Shown: positions 21,685-33,100, counted from the first letter of the stretch. The stretch is 64,000 bases of DNA from Symbiodinium kawagutii (GCA_009767595.1 VSDK01027838.1:164181-228180); one strand, 5' to 3'. Notes: generated by a model from the sequence alone, not told the origin. A program made the numbers and translations.

Positions 21685-22202
21685 TGACGTGCTTCCATCA
21701 ACTGTATGATCGCGATCTCAAGACTTATGCACAAAGGCTTTGTTTTGTATCTGAACATGGGACAGCGATATAGTTCTACTGCTTGGTTGCAGAAGTCATT
21801 CACTCCGAACTTCATAGTGGCGGGATTTCCAATTTGAATCGTGGTGGGATTGTGTCCACTATTGGTTCTATTGCCATTTTATGGTGATGTCCAACCAGTA
21901 GATCCATGGGGAATGGGGAAGCAAAATCATGTGAGCAATGGCATAGACCTCTATCGAGATGTTTAGCTGGGGGCAGGCCAACCTACCATCTAGTATATAG
22001 AAACCTGGTCACTGTCGTTTGGTTTTCTAAGTCAAGAAATGGCAAACACAGATTTCCAGGCCATTCTTGAACCACTATCCATGGAATAGTTTGAATAGTC
22101 TCGAGAATCTTCTGTGGGATCCTGCCTTTGTGAGAATGATATTTCTTGTGCTTCTTCTTCCACCGGCCAATTTTTTTCCAGCAGACTCATTTTTCATTGC
22201 AG

Positions 22203-22349
22203 GAAATTTAAGCGATGAAGAAATCCGAAAGTTGAGGCTGTCCGCAGATGTTTCCCAAGTGCCCTCGAAATTATTCGATTTGGCCCCGCCACTTCGTCAA
22301 ATCCCCGGCTCGTCCACGAAATGGAGTTCATCAACACCAACCTTGACAA
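22203..22349 (+). CDS. Coding exon with two overlapping open frames
   Basis: Good acceptor TTTTCATTGCAG/G. The 5' part favours NLSDEEIRKLRLSADVSQVP; the 3' part favours NPRLVHEMEFINTNLDKSLQ in another frame with better third-base bias. A frameshift, an internal splice or a later acceptor could explain this. Confidence 0.4.
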
Positions 22350-22432
22350 GTCACTTCAAGGGAGAACTCTGACACTGATCTTCAGGATATGATCTGCCTC
22401 CCGGAGTTTTTCATGACTTGCTGGTGCTTCAG

Positions 22433-22599
22433 TGCTTGGGAGGGCTGAGCTCGTGCTGCGGTGCTTGGCCCCAGACCCCACTCGCAATGTAAAAATGCTG
22501 CGCTTCAGCGAGGGAAGCTGCTCAAAGGTACCGGTCGACTGTGCCACGACTGGCCTCGGTGGTGGTGCCATTCAACGCACAGATCCTGACGGCAAGACC
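22433..22599 (+). CDS. Coding exon, function unknown
   Basis: Acceptor GTGCTTCAG and donor GACC/GTGTAC. Reads LGRAELVLRCLAPDPTRNVK, then FSEGSCSKVPVDCATTGLGG. The first part vaguely recalls a protein-kinase C-lobe end; that is not a call. Confidence 0.5.
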
Positions 22600-24318
22600 G
22601 TGTACACACATGTCTTTATGTTACATGATATGATATATATATATACATTTGATATACATACGAAAGTATATATATATATATATTACATACACTAATAGAT
22701 AGATCCAATATCTGAGATCTATGATATATGTATATGTGTATCTATATGTATATATTAGTATATGTTTTTTACTTAAACATGTGATGTATATATATATATA
22801 CACCTTTATGCATACACATACTGCACATGTACAGACATTCCATATGCCCCTAGACAGATGGCCATGGGTTGTCTTCAAGTCTTTATGAAGTTGACCTGCC
22901 ACGGTTTCTGGTTGAGCTTTTTTTCCCAGAAGTGCAGATCCACAGGACTTTATTGGCTAATGATGGCACATGATGGTTGATGCTGGTTAATGACGGTTAA
23001 TGATGGTTATTGTTTGTTATTGTTTGTTAGAGACCTGTGTGAAGTGCACATTTCATGACCATTTTACCAATTGGCTATGACCAGTGTCCGTTGACTACGA
23101 TCAAATATGGCAAACCAAAGCTCAACCTTACATCAATAAATACAAAACCAACTGCTTGTTACCACTGGTTACTGCCACAGGCAAACATGGATGGGCAGAG
23201 ATGGTTGTTTAGCAATGTGGATCTACAAGCAGTTGCGTGCTGTGGATCTACCAGTATGACTATGGATCTCTGATGATTGATATGGATCTCTACCACTATT
23301 GAATATAAGGGCGGTGCTGTTTTCTCCAATAGTAGCAATTCATGTGACTATTAAGTGTTCATCTACAACCATCATCAGTGAATGGATGATCCATTAGTCT
23401 ATAGTTAATCCAGAATTATCTATGATTATCTCCATTCTTACTATTAACTCTGGTGGATCACCCAGGTCACTATTAACTATAGCCTATAGCATCGCCATCA
23501 TCGGTTGCTGACCATATTTGAATCCATGGTCACCCTGGTGTTTAAACAAACAGTTTGATGTGGGTTGAACCACCACCATTCTGGGATGGCTTTCCTAGTA
23601 GAAATGGTGCTTCTCCGTATCGAACTCCTAGTTTATAAGCGATGATCGTTCGGCCTAAATTCTTCACAGTTACAGTAGCAACACTTTAGTTGCTACTACT
23701 GTACTAAGAATGGGTGATAGATAGCATAGGTTTACCATCCTTAATTATATGTCATAGGTTGCTACGACTAGCTATTGAAATTATATCACTAGGACTTAAC
23801 AAACTATCATCACTATTACCACCATAGTTCACTAGTTATCATGCTATGACTAACTTTTACCTATGGAAGTAAACTGTGGATTCTATGGATCACTTTGATT
23901 ATCATAGGTCATGGATCATGACTATTACTATTACCACCATGGGTACTCTACCAGTATATGATCATATTTGTCATAGGTTGCTTAGTCATGGTGAATGATG
24001 GTTAGTAATAGCCAATAATGGTTAACGATGGTGAAACATTGCAATCATGCTTGATTAATGCTAAATAACAGTGAGAATACTTTCAACTTAGTCATTTACC
24101 ATTAGTCAAACATTAGCTATTATGAGGCATCATTAACCATTATCAATCATTACTAACCATCAATAACCATTACAAACCATTAGTCAAGCACTAGTCAAGC
24201 ATGATTGTCCATTATCAACCCTCATTAACATTAAAAGTGTAAATAGCTATGGTGAATCATTATGAACCAGTATTAGTCAACCATTGTCAACTATTATTAA
24301 CTATGATTAGCCAGTATC
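22600..24318. other. Exon-poor stretch: TA microsatellites and satellite-like intron DNA
   Basis: TA-rich tracts at 22630-22800, GGTTAATGATGG-type units near 22970-23030, then degenerate CCATTATCAATC-type units from about 24030. No convincing exon seen. Confidence 0.5.
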
Positions 24319-24333
24319 TTTGGTGATAATACC
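24319..24333. repeat. Left 15-bp direct repeat (target-site duplication)
   Basis: TTTGGTGATAATACC, repeated exactly at 25580-25594 on the other side of the insertion. Confidence 0.6.
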
Positions 24334-25579
24334 TTTTCCTGGTGTCAAAGCTCCAGGCCCGGCCGTTGTGGCGAAGCCATGGTGGCTGCTCACTAGAAGT
24401 GAGTCAAACAACTAACGTCACAGAATGGGATGGACAGAACGTGGTGCAGACGCGCTGATGTGCAGAGCGCCTGCACCCACATGGAAAGTCATCACCACTC
24501 GTGAACAACCAACAGAGATACACACTCCCGCGTTTGCTACGACACATGTGGCATAGCAAGTCTATAGCACAATTGTGAAGCTGTCAAGTTGTCAGCAAAA
24601 ACACTTAGAGCATCAACTCTAAGAGAGGGTTCCTCTGAACCAAAAACTAGCACACTGGCTCGGGTTCGAATTTGCACAATAGCCTGGCTGCAAAAAGCCA
24701 AAGCAGCCACACACTGGCTCGTTCATAAATTGCAAACGGGAACGTCACACTCAAGCATCCAATAGCCAATTCGGAAAGTTCAAGGCCATAGCAAGATTGC
24801 GCCGTCACCATCCAAGCTTACTGCACATGTCTCTCCGTGGTGGCAAATGCTGTACCTCAACCACAAACAGGCTCTCTCCGAATGTGCGTATAGGCGTAAG
24901 TGGCTGACAACGGGCATGAAATCCAAAGAGCCAATCCGGGAAATCCAAGTGTAATGCCCACATGTATCAACTGAGTGGCAAAAGGAAAGTGCCATCTCGC
25001 AGGGTCGTTGCGATTGACTGGCCCCAGTCTCAACAAAAGAGACGACAGCTTGTCTCCACTTTGCCAATAAAAGATTCCGTGCATCTGACGTGTCAATCCT
25101 CCAGCAAGAAACTGCAAGCAAGAGTTGCCCAAGCTGGGAACTTGGTGTCTGATCCGACGGGGTAGTTGCAACTTCCTATGGCAAACAAGGCTGTTACGTA
25201 ACCATGCTCTGTCATCCAGAGTCCACATCCACAGTGCCCATTGCAAAGGAAGCATGGGAACCGATGTCTCCCTGATCAGAATGACAAATTGGAACTCCTG
25301 GGCCATGAAATTGGTCGGGATCTCTTGGCCAAACTGCGAAGCTCCAAATCCCTCTGCAGCGAAAGGTACGCCAGGGAGTGCTGAATCGCCATCTGTCAGA
25401 ATCATCGCTACCAGTTCGAGCATAAAGTATCTGGCAGTAGGACAAGGTAAGCAATCGCGGCCATCCAGAACGTCATGGGAATGAGCCTCTTGGGATATCC
25501 GGTCACCAGGTGATGTCATGGCTCGGTCCGCTGAAGCATTCAGGCAAGGCTACCACGGGCAGGTTGAGCCCAAACCTTT
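24334..25579 (-). mobile_element. 1.25-kb insertion flanked by 15-bp direct repeats; retrocopy or transposon
   Basis: The segment differs in composition from the surrounding satellite-like DNA. The minus strand carries a 220-codon uninterrupted frame (25519 to 24857; starts MTSPGDRISQEAHSHDV) and an overlapping 113-codon frame (25121 to 24780). The minus-strand 5' end contains TTTGGGCTCAA, one mismatch from TTTTGGCTCAA of the dinoflagellate spliced leader. No inverted termini and no clear poly(A) are present. An inserted mRNA copy is the favoured idea, not proven. Confidence 0.45.
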
Positions 25580-25594
25580 TTTGGTGATAATACC
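25580..25594. repeat. Right 15-bp direct repeat (target-site duplication)
   Basis: Exact copy of 24319-24333. Confidence 0.6.
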
Positions 25595-26918
25595 CTATTA
25601 TTAGCCATTGAAAAGCCATTATCACCCATGATTAACCACTATAGGTGATGGGTAATCCATGATTAACCATGGTTATATGAATGATTACTACCCATGATTA
25701 TCCATTAATAGACCATTATTACCCATTATAGCCGTTATAGCCATTAAACAGCCATTATTACCCATCACAGCCCATTAGTAGCGGCAAAAACGCCAGTAAA
25801 ACAGCGAGTTATGGGTTCATGATTAAACCATAGATTAGTAACCATTATTGACCATGAACATGTCATTATTACCCATGATGAACCATCATAAGTGGCTTCA
25901 TGACTGGCTTCATAGCTGTGATAACTCCATGGGTGATCCATCTCCGTTCACCGCGGAGCAAGGTCATCATCGCCTGGGGCAGCTTCAAGTTGTCCAGGAT
26001 CGACAGGCATGGATGGGGATGGGGATGGGGATGGGTTGTGGATGGGTTATGGATGGTGATAGTCTGATAGTTGTTAGTTGTTAGTACTAGTAGTATGGGT
26101 TTATTGTGGTTCATGACGGATTACTGCTTAATTTCATGATTGATGACGTGGCTTCTGATATGGTTAAACACAGTGGTTGTTAAACGTATGGGCACAAAGA
26201 GTTCAGGTGAAGAGGAATAACAATCATGTTGTCAACAACAATTATCCAAGCTCATATCAATGCCTTATGGTAAATAGTGGTGATAGTAACCACGATTGAT
26301 ATTAGTTCACGATGATAAATGCACTCATTTATGGTTAATCAGAGTTCTTAACATGACAATGCTGTTCAACTTAATACACTGGCCAACAGCGTGGAGTTTC
26401 ATGATGGGAGAGCAGCCAACCATGAAAAACACGGATGGATACGAATCCTCGAGACTTAACATCGTTGATGTTTCAAAAGTGGCTGTAAGCGGGAATCTCA
26501 GCTGATTCACCAGGATTATTATAGATTCACCAGGTTCACTGATTCATAGGAATCTCACCTGATGAGGAATCTCACCTGGTTCATAGGCTCATAGGCTCCC
26601 CGTGGTTCGTCATAGCTGGTGCTCCCGGGATCCGGTACCTGTCTGGAGCTCAGCCGCTCAGAACTCGCTGCTGCGAGGCGAAGTGGGAGACCTATGAAGG
26701 CCGCGCCTGGGGAGCATGGAAGGCTATATGGGGGGCTGAAAATGATGGGGTTGGCATGGCTTGGCCATCTAACAAAGCATGCATATTTACAAAGCAGACA
26801 CATGTTGCATGTTTTTTACATGTACATAATACTTACATAGTCATATTCAGATGATTTCAGATGCATATCATCGTGATATGAATTTCGCAGGGAATTCACG
26901 TGAGCATCATCCAGGCAG

Positions 26919-27031
26919 GTGTGCCACGTGCTGCGTTCATGGAGTCTGGGAGTTGCTGTGGAGTCTGTCCGAACCGATTGCCACTGGGTACAGGACCGCA
27001 AGTACCGCTTTCCACGGCAAAATGGCTATGG
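26919..27031 (+). CDS. Coding exon running into a family-1 element
   Basis: Acceptor CCAGGCAG/G. Reads CATCCVHGVWELLWSLSEPI, then ATGYRTASTAFHGK, and continues in frame into the element as MAMG, where GTCAAT is the proposed donor. Third bases are about 70% G or C. Confidence 0.5.
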
Positions 27032-27137
27032 GTCAATATTAACCAACCAGTAGTGGGGGTTAATAACCAACAAAACTATAGGGAAAACACTGGTTAATGA
27101 TGGGGGAAGCAGGGGTACGGGGCTTTGACCCATAGCT
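27022..27137 (+). mobile_element. Family-1 inverted-repeat element (best-preserved copy)
   Basis: Left end ATGGCTATGGGTCAATATTA and right end GGGGCTTTGACCCATAGC; about 116 bp. The left end is read in frame by the preceding exon and provides a GT donor. Confidence 0.6.
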
Positions 27138-27202
27138 AAATGATCATGAAATGCAGTAGGGGCTCAGCGCAGTTTCAGACGTACCAGTTGGTGTAGATGC
27201 AG

Positions 27203-27400
27203 CTCTCACATGTCAACGTTGATGAACAAACTCAGCCTGACCAAGTGATACCAAGGGCATCGCTCCACTGCGCGCGAATTTCTCTGTTGACCATGCTGGG
27301 TCCGCAGGTTCCCAGACCTTTTATGAGAACTACATTCGGAGACCCCAGGAGCCGGCGAACGACTGAAAAAGGATTCAGAGTTCCACCTTCGCTGTTGAAG
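27203..27400 (+). CDS. Coding segment, two candidate frames
   Basis: Acceptor AGATGCAG and donor GAAG/GTTTGA enclose an open frame LSHVNVDEQTQPDQVIPRAS. From 27248 another frame (GIAPLRANFSVDHAGSAGSQ then TFYENYIRRPQEPAND) has stronger third-base bias but ends in TGA at 27362. One exon or two overlapping alternatives. Confidence 0.4.
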
Positions 27401-27500
27401 GTTTGATCAGTTCTGTGGGGAAACTATAGGGGAAACTAGGGGAAACTATAAGAGAAACTGGGAGAGCTAGAACTCTTGAAATTCCAATGTTCACCTGTAG

Positions 27501-27537
27501 AACTCTCGAAATTGATCACGACCCTGGGACACCATTG
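27501..27537 (+). CDS. Small coding exon
   Basis: Acceptor CACCTGTAG and donor TTG/GTAGGC. Reads TLEIDHDPGTPL. Confidence 0.35.
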
Positions 27538-27643
27538 GTAGGCTCATGTATTGTGATTAATTTCTCTAGATTCTTTTTACCAACTTGGATGAACATCCAT
27601 GCTTGTTCACCACTCTGTTCATTTTCTGGGTGCTCACCTGCAG

Positions 27644-27709
27644 AAACTGAGCTTTCCATATTAGGCTACTCCGCACAACCATCCCAAATCATTCGGCACA
27701 TGAGAACAT
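27644..27709 (+). CDS. Coding exon, 3' end uncertain
   Basis: Acceptor TGCTCACCTGCAG. Reads TELSILGYSAQPSQIIRHMR. Stop soon after. Confidence 0.35.
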
Positions 27710-27722
27710 GATTTTATGAGAA

Positions 27723-27839
27723 CATGGGAGACACGATCCATGGACGACCGCGGACTGTTGTTTTTTGCCATCAGGTGTATCCAACCAACAGGGATTTCTT
27801 TGATGTCATGGGCCCAAGTTTCGGGGTTGGAGAGTTTTG
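27723..27839 (+). CDS. Short reading frame with its own ATG
   Basis: 38 codons from ATG to TGA: GDTIHGRPRTVVFCHQVYPT then NRDFFDVMGPSFGVGEF. A good internal acceptor (TTTTGCCATCAG/G at 27776) suggests the second half is an exon. Confidence 0.4.
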
Positions 27840-28189
27840 ATGGAGTCCGACTTGCAGACCTCATGTGGTCTCTCCATACGTTTCAACACATACCAAACTA
27901 TACACGCAGTTCACGCACAAATTAATGGGTTGGTCATCCAAAAATGTTGTAGCCCAGAAACTCGTGGTTTTGCAACTAGCAATGACCTTTATTGGATTGT
28001 TTGTAGGTTTCACCATTTACGGACAAACCCATATGCATAGGCATGTATATGTTTATGTAAATATGCACATATACAAACATGTTCTTTGTCCTCCACAATG
28101 TGAACATCTATAAATCCAACAGTGCTACGTAGTGGACTTAGATACCATTTCATGTTGATTAGATCCATCACCTCCAGATATCACAACCA

Positions 28190-28236
28190 ACCAACCAACC
28201 AACCAACCGACCGACCAATCAACCAACCAACCAACC
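28190..28236. repeat. (CCAA)n array directly before an exon
   Basis: Interrupted CCAACCAACC units with CCGA variants, A/C-type on the + strand. Confidence 0.85.
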
Positions 28237-28263
28237 CCACTGACTCGCAACGCCATGCCACAG

Positions 28264-28385
28264 GAGCGCCGGGGGCGCGGTGAGTGGCGAATCGCTCGAA
28301 GCGTGCCGCGCATCCTTTGGGGTGCCATGGCAGGGCTCTTCGCACTGCCAGCAGAAGGCGATCTGGGGATCTGGGGCCATGGAAG
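28264..28385 (+). CDS. Coding exon
   Basis: Acceptor GCCACAG/G and donor GGAAG/GTCACC. Reads ERRGRGEWRIARSVPRILWG then AMAGLFALPAEGDLGIWGHG. GC-rich with strong third-base bias. Confidence 0.5.
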
Positions 28386-28586
28386 GTCACCGGGTTGAAT
28401 AAACTCCTGGCAATGGATGGAAAGGGCGATGTGTCGCTGGCCATTTATCAGCCAGGTGCATACTGATTGCTAGGATTTGCCAGGTATTGATCGCATTTGA
28501 TTGCTAGATATTGCTGGGTATTCAAAATGCCGGGTTCCGGTAGAGCTTCTATTCAGTCAGACTCCCACGAGCAAAGTCAGCCAGAG

Positions 28587-28697
28587 GTCGAAGTGACCGT
28601 TCTCCCCCTGCGAGGTTTCAGGGAGCCCCCTGACGAAGAGAAGGAGGAGCTACTCGTGCGATCATTCTTTGAGTTCCAAATACCCCAATGGCTTTGA
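28587..28697 (+). CDS. Coding exon, possibly last
   Basis: Acceptor GCCAGAG/G. Reads VEVTVLPLRGFREPPDEEKE then ELLVRSFFEFQIPQWL and TGA. Confidence 0.45.
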   Translation, partial: VEVTVLPLRGFREPPDEEKEELLVRSFFEFQIPQWL

Positions 28698-28937
28698 GCC
28701 TCCTAGTTTAAATGTTCACTTACGCATCAATGTCAACATATGTCAGCTATTTGTACCATTTCGTATCAGCCATGACCATGTCAATATTAACCGACAGTGA
28801 TACCAGCAGTGGCCACAGTTGGAGCGGAACTTTTGATATTCTCGTGGTCATCCGTGGTTGCTGGTGCGCATGCTGTGCATGCAACATGTTCAAGCAAGTT
28901 GATGCAGGCCATTCATCTTATCTGCCGGTCTGTATAT

Positions 28938-29054
28938 GTATCCATCCATCCATCCATCCATCCATCCATCCATCCATCCATCCATCCATNNNNNNNNNNN
29001 NNNNNNNNNNNNNNNNNNNNNNNNNNNNNNNNNNNNNNNNNNNNNNNNNNNNNN

Positions 29055-29136
<82 letters not shown>

Positions 29137-29138
29137 CT
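28938..29138. repeat. (CATC)n then (TATC)n microsatellite with an assembly gap
   Basis: CATC units at 28938-28989, 65 N at 28990-29054, TATC units at 29055-29138. The gap is inside the repeat. Confidence 0.9.
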
Positions 29139-29229
29139 TGTCCATCTGTGAGTTTCTATCATTACAGATCTATCTATGTATCTATCCGACATCTCTGCCC
29201 CTCCAGCTTTTAAGCTGTTCATCAAACTG

Positions 29230-29397
29230 TCAATCTGATCTGTGTAAATGCATATCTGCACTTGGCGATATCTCAAATGCCGCCCTGAGCACCGGTTCTA
29301 CAAGTTGCCTGTTTGGAATGCCCATGCCACGGTGCACATCCGACACCAATCGGGTGCTGTTTGAAGGGGAGGTGCTTGCTGGGTTGAGATTTTTCAG
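29230..29397 (+). CDS. Possible coding exon
   Basis: Donor TTTCAG/GTGAAG. Reads SDLCKCISALGDISNAALST then RCTSDTNRVLFEGEVLAGL. The opposite strand carries a 164-codon open frame over 29230-29724, so strand is not certain. Confidence 0.35.
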
Positions 29398-29402
29398 GTG
29401 AA

Positions 29403-29675
29403 GTGCTTTCAAAAAAATGCTTGCCACGAAAAACAGGCCGCAGGTCATATGACCTGGTGAAGTTTGCTTTTCACGAAGTATTCCTGCCAGGAAAACCACA
29501 TTTTGGATGCAAAAGGCTGATTTTTCGCGGTGCATTTGAGCTTTTCGAGCGAGACATGAAAAACATCTTTTGCAGAGATCTTGCAAAGGCAATCGGTTGT
29601 ACAAGGACCTTGTGGAGAAATCTGCTCCAGAGAGCTTATACGAGATGCCTTGCTTGTCTTTGTGCAAGGACCTGA
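29403..29675 (+). CDS. Possible coding segment
   Basis: Continuous frame of 90 codons including DLVKFAFHEVFLPGKPHFGC and FERDMKNIFCRDLAKAIGC. AT-rich third positions and antisense openness lower confidence. Confidence 0.25.
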   Translation: MLSKKCLPRKTGRRSYDLVKFAFHEVFLPGKPHFGCKRLIFRGAFELFERDMKNIFCRDLAKAIGCTRTLWRNLLQRAYTRCLACLCART

Positions 29676-29912
29676 CCTCCTCTGAAATTTTCAAGATGCT
29701 TTTTATGGGGATCTTGTACGACACAGACTAAAAAAGAAAAACACATACACACTGTGATGGATTTTTGCAAGCATTATCCCTTTGGCTACAACCTCACTAA
29801 GTTCCCGCGGGCCCACTAGAATGGCCTTGCGCAATGTGCTCGGCATGTCTTACGCCGAGATTTTCCTTCAGGGATCTTGTGTGGAGCTCCCCAAGGCATT
29901 GGGCATACACAG

Positions 29913-30100
29913 ATCTTCGATGCAAGGAGATCGACCCAATGGGCATCCCCTGCACACTGTTTGGGGTCCGTTTGGACGAGGACTTTTTGAGCGCCGATGA
30001 AAGGGAGGACGAGTTGGAGCATCTGCCATCGGACGGGTCAATCTCGTCGGAGTACCTTGAGTCGCTCGGCATAGACCCCGACTGCTGCGCTTGTGGTCGG
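29913..30100 (+). CDS. Coding exon, acidic
   Basis: Acceptor CATACACAG and donor TCGG/GTTCGT. Reads CKEIDPMGIPCTLFGVRLDE, then DFLSADEREDELEHLPSDGS and ISSEYLESLGIDPDCCACG. Confidence 0.5.
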
Positions 30101-30164
30101 GTTCGTGTGGTTGTGCTTTGGGGCGAATGTGCTTGTATACGCTGGACTGCATGATGTTGTCGTA

Positions 30165-30640
30165 GTCTGTTTACATACATACACGCATATAATTACACAT
30201 ACATGAATACACATACATAGGCGTACATGTACGTACGCACACGCACACCTACACACACCTAGACACACACACACACACCTACGCGCATGCATAGATACAC
30301 ACATACACACACACACAAATTACATATTGCACACTACATGTACATCTACGTATTACATCACATTACATATGTCCACAGTTGTATACATATTACATTCATT
30401 ACATTCCACTGCATTGCCTCACATTACATGCTATATAAGAGTACATGACATTACAATTTATTGCGTTGCATTGCATGCACGGATGCATGCATACGTGCAT
30501 ACGTTATTTATTCGTTCATTTATTTCTTTATTTGTTTTTGGTTTAGTTACTTATTCATTAATTCATTCATTTATTTGTTCATTCATTTATTTATCTATTT
30601 GTTTATTCTTTCATTTACATACATCAGAGAATAGAGCGAA
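30165..30640. repeat. CA/TA-rich and ATTCATTTATT-type low-complexity tract
   Basis: Irregular TACACATACA units, then ATTTATTCATT units. No exon seen until about 31100 apart from a weak block near 30866-30929 (KLPADVEPLGSGGVSG). Confidence 0.7.
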
Positions 30641-31100
30641 TAATGTAGGCTTAGGCTTGAACTGCCTTGGGTCACTAGGTGATCTGTCTTGAGATTATTG
30701 TCAGCCAAAGACAATTTCAATTCTGCGATATGATCGATCAAGAAGTGCGAGCCGATGTCAGCAGTGGATCTTCAGTGGGCAGGAATTCGTTTCAGCAACA
30801 GCTCCCCTGACCCCTGTTGTTTCAGAGGCTTAGTCGAGATCAGTCTGAGCATCCGCCAGACATGAAGCTACCGGCGGACGTGGAGCCGCTTGGCAGTGGC
30901 GGAGTGTCTGGTACCAGCCCTAGCAGGCCCTAGCAATATGACCAGAAGCCGATCCTGAAAGTCTGTCGTCTATTCACTGAAAGCATTTGCCGCCAGGGGT
31001 TCTCTACTGCTCACATGGGTTTGATGATCAACCACGGTGCAACCCAACAAAACCACCATGCTCCCCAACAAAACCACCAGATTCTTCATAGCAAGACCGC

Positions 31101-31262
31101 ATGACCGCGCCAAGGAAGGGCAGAAAAGGCGCTTTCATTTCAGATGGCCGGCGACACCTCCATTTTAAACCGCTGATGAAAGAGCCAGAGGCGCTGCTGA
31201 ATTTGCTTGTTGAATCCACTTGGGCGATGCCCAACAGCTCCAGCTGTGCCGCTGTTTGTTAG
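31101..31262 (+). CDS. Short reading frame with ATG, probable exon
   Basis: 53 codons to TAG: TAPRKGRKGAFISDGRRHLH, then KPLMKEPEALLNLLVESTWA. Acceptor TTCATAG just upstream. Antisense is also open. Confidence 0.4.
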   Translation: MTAPRKGRKGAFISDGRRHLHFKPLMKEPEALLNLLVESTWAMPNSSSCAAVC

Positions 31263-31282
31263 TTATTTGCCCCTATATGGTA

Positions 31283-31388
31283 ATCATGAACTGACATGAA
31301 CTGGCATGAACTGACATGAATTGACATGAATTGACATGAATTGACATGAATTGACATGAATTGACTTGAATTGACATGAATTGACGAT
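31283..31388. repeat. Tandem repeat, about 10-bp unit TGACATGAAT
   Basis: About ten near-perfect copies. Confidence 0.9.
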
Positions 31389-31479
31389 CATTAAGCATTG
31401 ACCCTGATGAATCATTCTTACCGCCCTCGTTGTGTTTTGTATGCGGAATGATTCCTGCCAATATGGAAACCGGTGTCAG

Positions 31480-31608
31480 GTGCAGGCATTGGATCTCTAC
31501 GAAGGTCAGGCTCATGACACTGTGTTTGGTGGCAGCCTCTTCACTTTGATGTCTTTGGGTTCCTTGGTTGGAACAGCTTTCTTTCCAAGAGATCTTAGAT
31601 CTAAGAGG
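31480..31608 (+). CDS. Coding exon with hydrophobic stretch
   Basis: Acceptor GTGTCAG/G and donor AGAGG/GTGTTT. Reads VQALDLYEGQAHDTVFGGSL then FTLMSLGSLVGTAFFPRD. Confidence 0.5.
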
Positions 31609-31689
31609 GTGTTTTGACTTCGTGAAAGAGTTCTCAATGTCCATTTGCCACAGGCAAGACTCTGAATAGTTCGTAGTATGTGTTCATAG

Positions 31690-31860
31690 ATTGGCTCCCA
31701 TTGCCGAAACTGGGGTCTCTGCAGCCGAACTAATGTCCATTTTGAGGGTGATCCGCTACAGAGTTGCACATCAGGATGGTCCCAACCTTATCAATCGTAT
31801 CGTGGGTCTACATGATCTGCGACACAACTCGCAGCAGAAATATATTCAGAATCATGGGCA
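31690..31860 (+). CDS. Coding exon, 3' end uncertain
   Basis: Acceptor TTCATAG. Reads APIAETGVSAAELMSILRVI then RYRVAHQDGPNLINRIVGLH and DLRHNSQQKYIQ. Confidence 0.5.
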
Positions 31861-31892
31861 GTCATGTGGCTGCCATGGTCTATTAGCCTGAG

Positions 31893-31982
31893 GTTTTTGT
31901 GTCATGTATCACATTGAGATGCGCTTGGAGGTTTATGAGGACAGGGGAGGGATGGGGTGGCCTCTCGGGCTCTACTGTACCA
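31893..31982 (+). CDS. Coding exon
   Basis: Acceptor GCCTGAG/G and donor ACCA/GTGTGA. Best frame CVMYHIEMRLEVYEDRGGMG then WPLGLYCT. Another frame is open. Confidence 0.45.
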
Positions 31983-32084
31983 GTGTGATGTGAGGGGAAA
32001 CACCCTTGAGACTCCATCTTTCTTGCAGCATGGCTTTCCCAGGTTTTCAACCAATTTTGCGGCTACATATTCGTACATATTTGT

Positions 32085-32270
32085 TGAAACTTCTTGCAAG
32101 TGGTGATTTTCCTAGGCCTTGTCGTTGTCAACTTTGCTGCATTGCTGGTCCAGGGATCAGTCCATCTGGGAATATTTGCCGTATACACGTATGCGTGTCC
32201 AGGGGCGCAAGTTTGCTTCGTGACAGAAGCCATCCGGCAACCCGCGGCAAACAGTTGGTTTTTGTTAAAG
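32085..32270 (+). CDS. Coding segment with a transmembrane helix
   Basis: Reads QVVIFLGLVVVNFAALLVQG, a convincing membrane helix, then SVHLGIFAVYTYACPGAQVC. Boundaries unknown. Confidence 0.4.
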
Positions 32271-32894
32271 GAAACAAACAAATGAAATCAAAAAAGAGGG
32301 TTATTTTCTGTCGAGAAACAAGCGTATTGTATCATATCTGTGCCAGCTTCAGTGTAGAAGCACCGCATCACGGAACACAAATGTCCTGAAGAGCAAACAC
32401 GTTTTCAACCGGAGCGGAGAGTTTCTCACAACAAGCTTCAAAAGGGGTAGCCTTTTAAAGTCTTTTGGAATTTAAAAAAGGTATTTAGTTTGTTTGTTTT
32501 GTGGGACACGTTTGTTTGAAACCCTGGGGTGCTGAGCTTGTTTTGCCCCCAGAAACAAAGCTTTGTTCCGATAGAAAAGCAAAGCAGTCGGCCTAAGGAG
32601 CTAAAGAACGTCGTTTTTGTTGTAAACTAGCCTTTCCGTCATGCATTTGCGTCAATGAAGAACTTTAGTTTTGATGCGTCGGTTTCGCTCTCTGTAAAGA
32701 CGAGTTTTTGACATTCCTGTTTACTGTTGTCAAGTGTCATTTGTGTAATTTGTGTAATTACTGTATATGTGCTGCATGCAGTGTATCTAGTGCATACAAT
32801 GCATGTAATGCATGTGTCTAATAGATGTACCCCATGTGATCTGTGCAGTATATGTTTCTTGCTGGTTGATGTGGTCGCAACGACCTACACCTAG

Positions 32895-33100
32895 ATGAGC
32901 ATCGGTGGCCAGGATCCTCCCATTGCCTTCCTGGCCCGGCTCGGCATTTTCCTGCCGCCCTTCGTGGTAGCTGCCTTCACCATTTTCATCCGGCCCTTTC
33001 CGAAAGAAGCCGACTGGCCATCGCTGTTAAAGGACATGAAGGCGTGCCGACCACTTTGCACAGCCATGTCAATCCCACCCCATTTTGTGGCAGGACTCTC
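32895..33100 (+). CDS. Coding exon with a transmembrane helix
   Basis: After CACCTAG: MSIGGQDPPIAFLARLGIFL then PPFVVAAFTIFIRPFPKEAD. GC-rich and strongly exon-like to about 33040. The ATG could be a start but the AG before it suggests an acceptor. Confidence 0.5.

Noticed and set aside
24655..24675. GGTTCGAAT, resembling a tRNA B box
   Set aside because: No matching A box, acceptor stem or cloverleaf could be drawn around it.
29230..29724. 164-codon minus-strand frame
   Set aside because: Third-base composition is neutral and + strand blocks with a splice donor overlap it; kept only as an uncertainty note.
31283..31388. CRISPR-like regular repeats
   Set aside because: Contiguous 10-bp tandem repeats without spacers, in a eukaryotic context.
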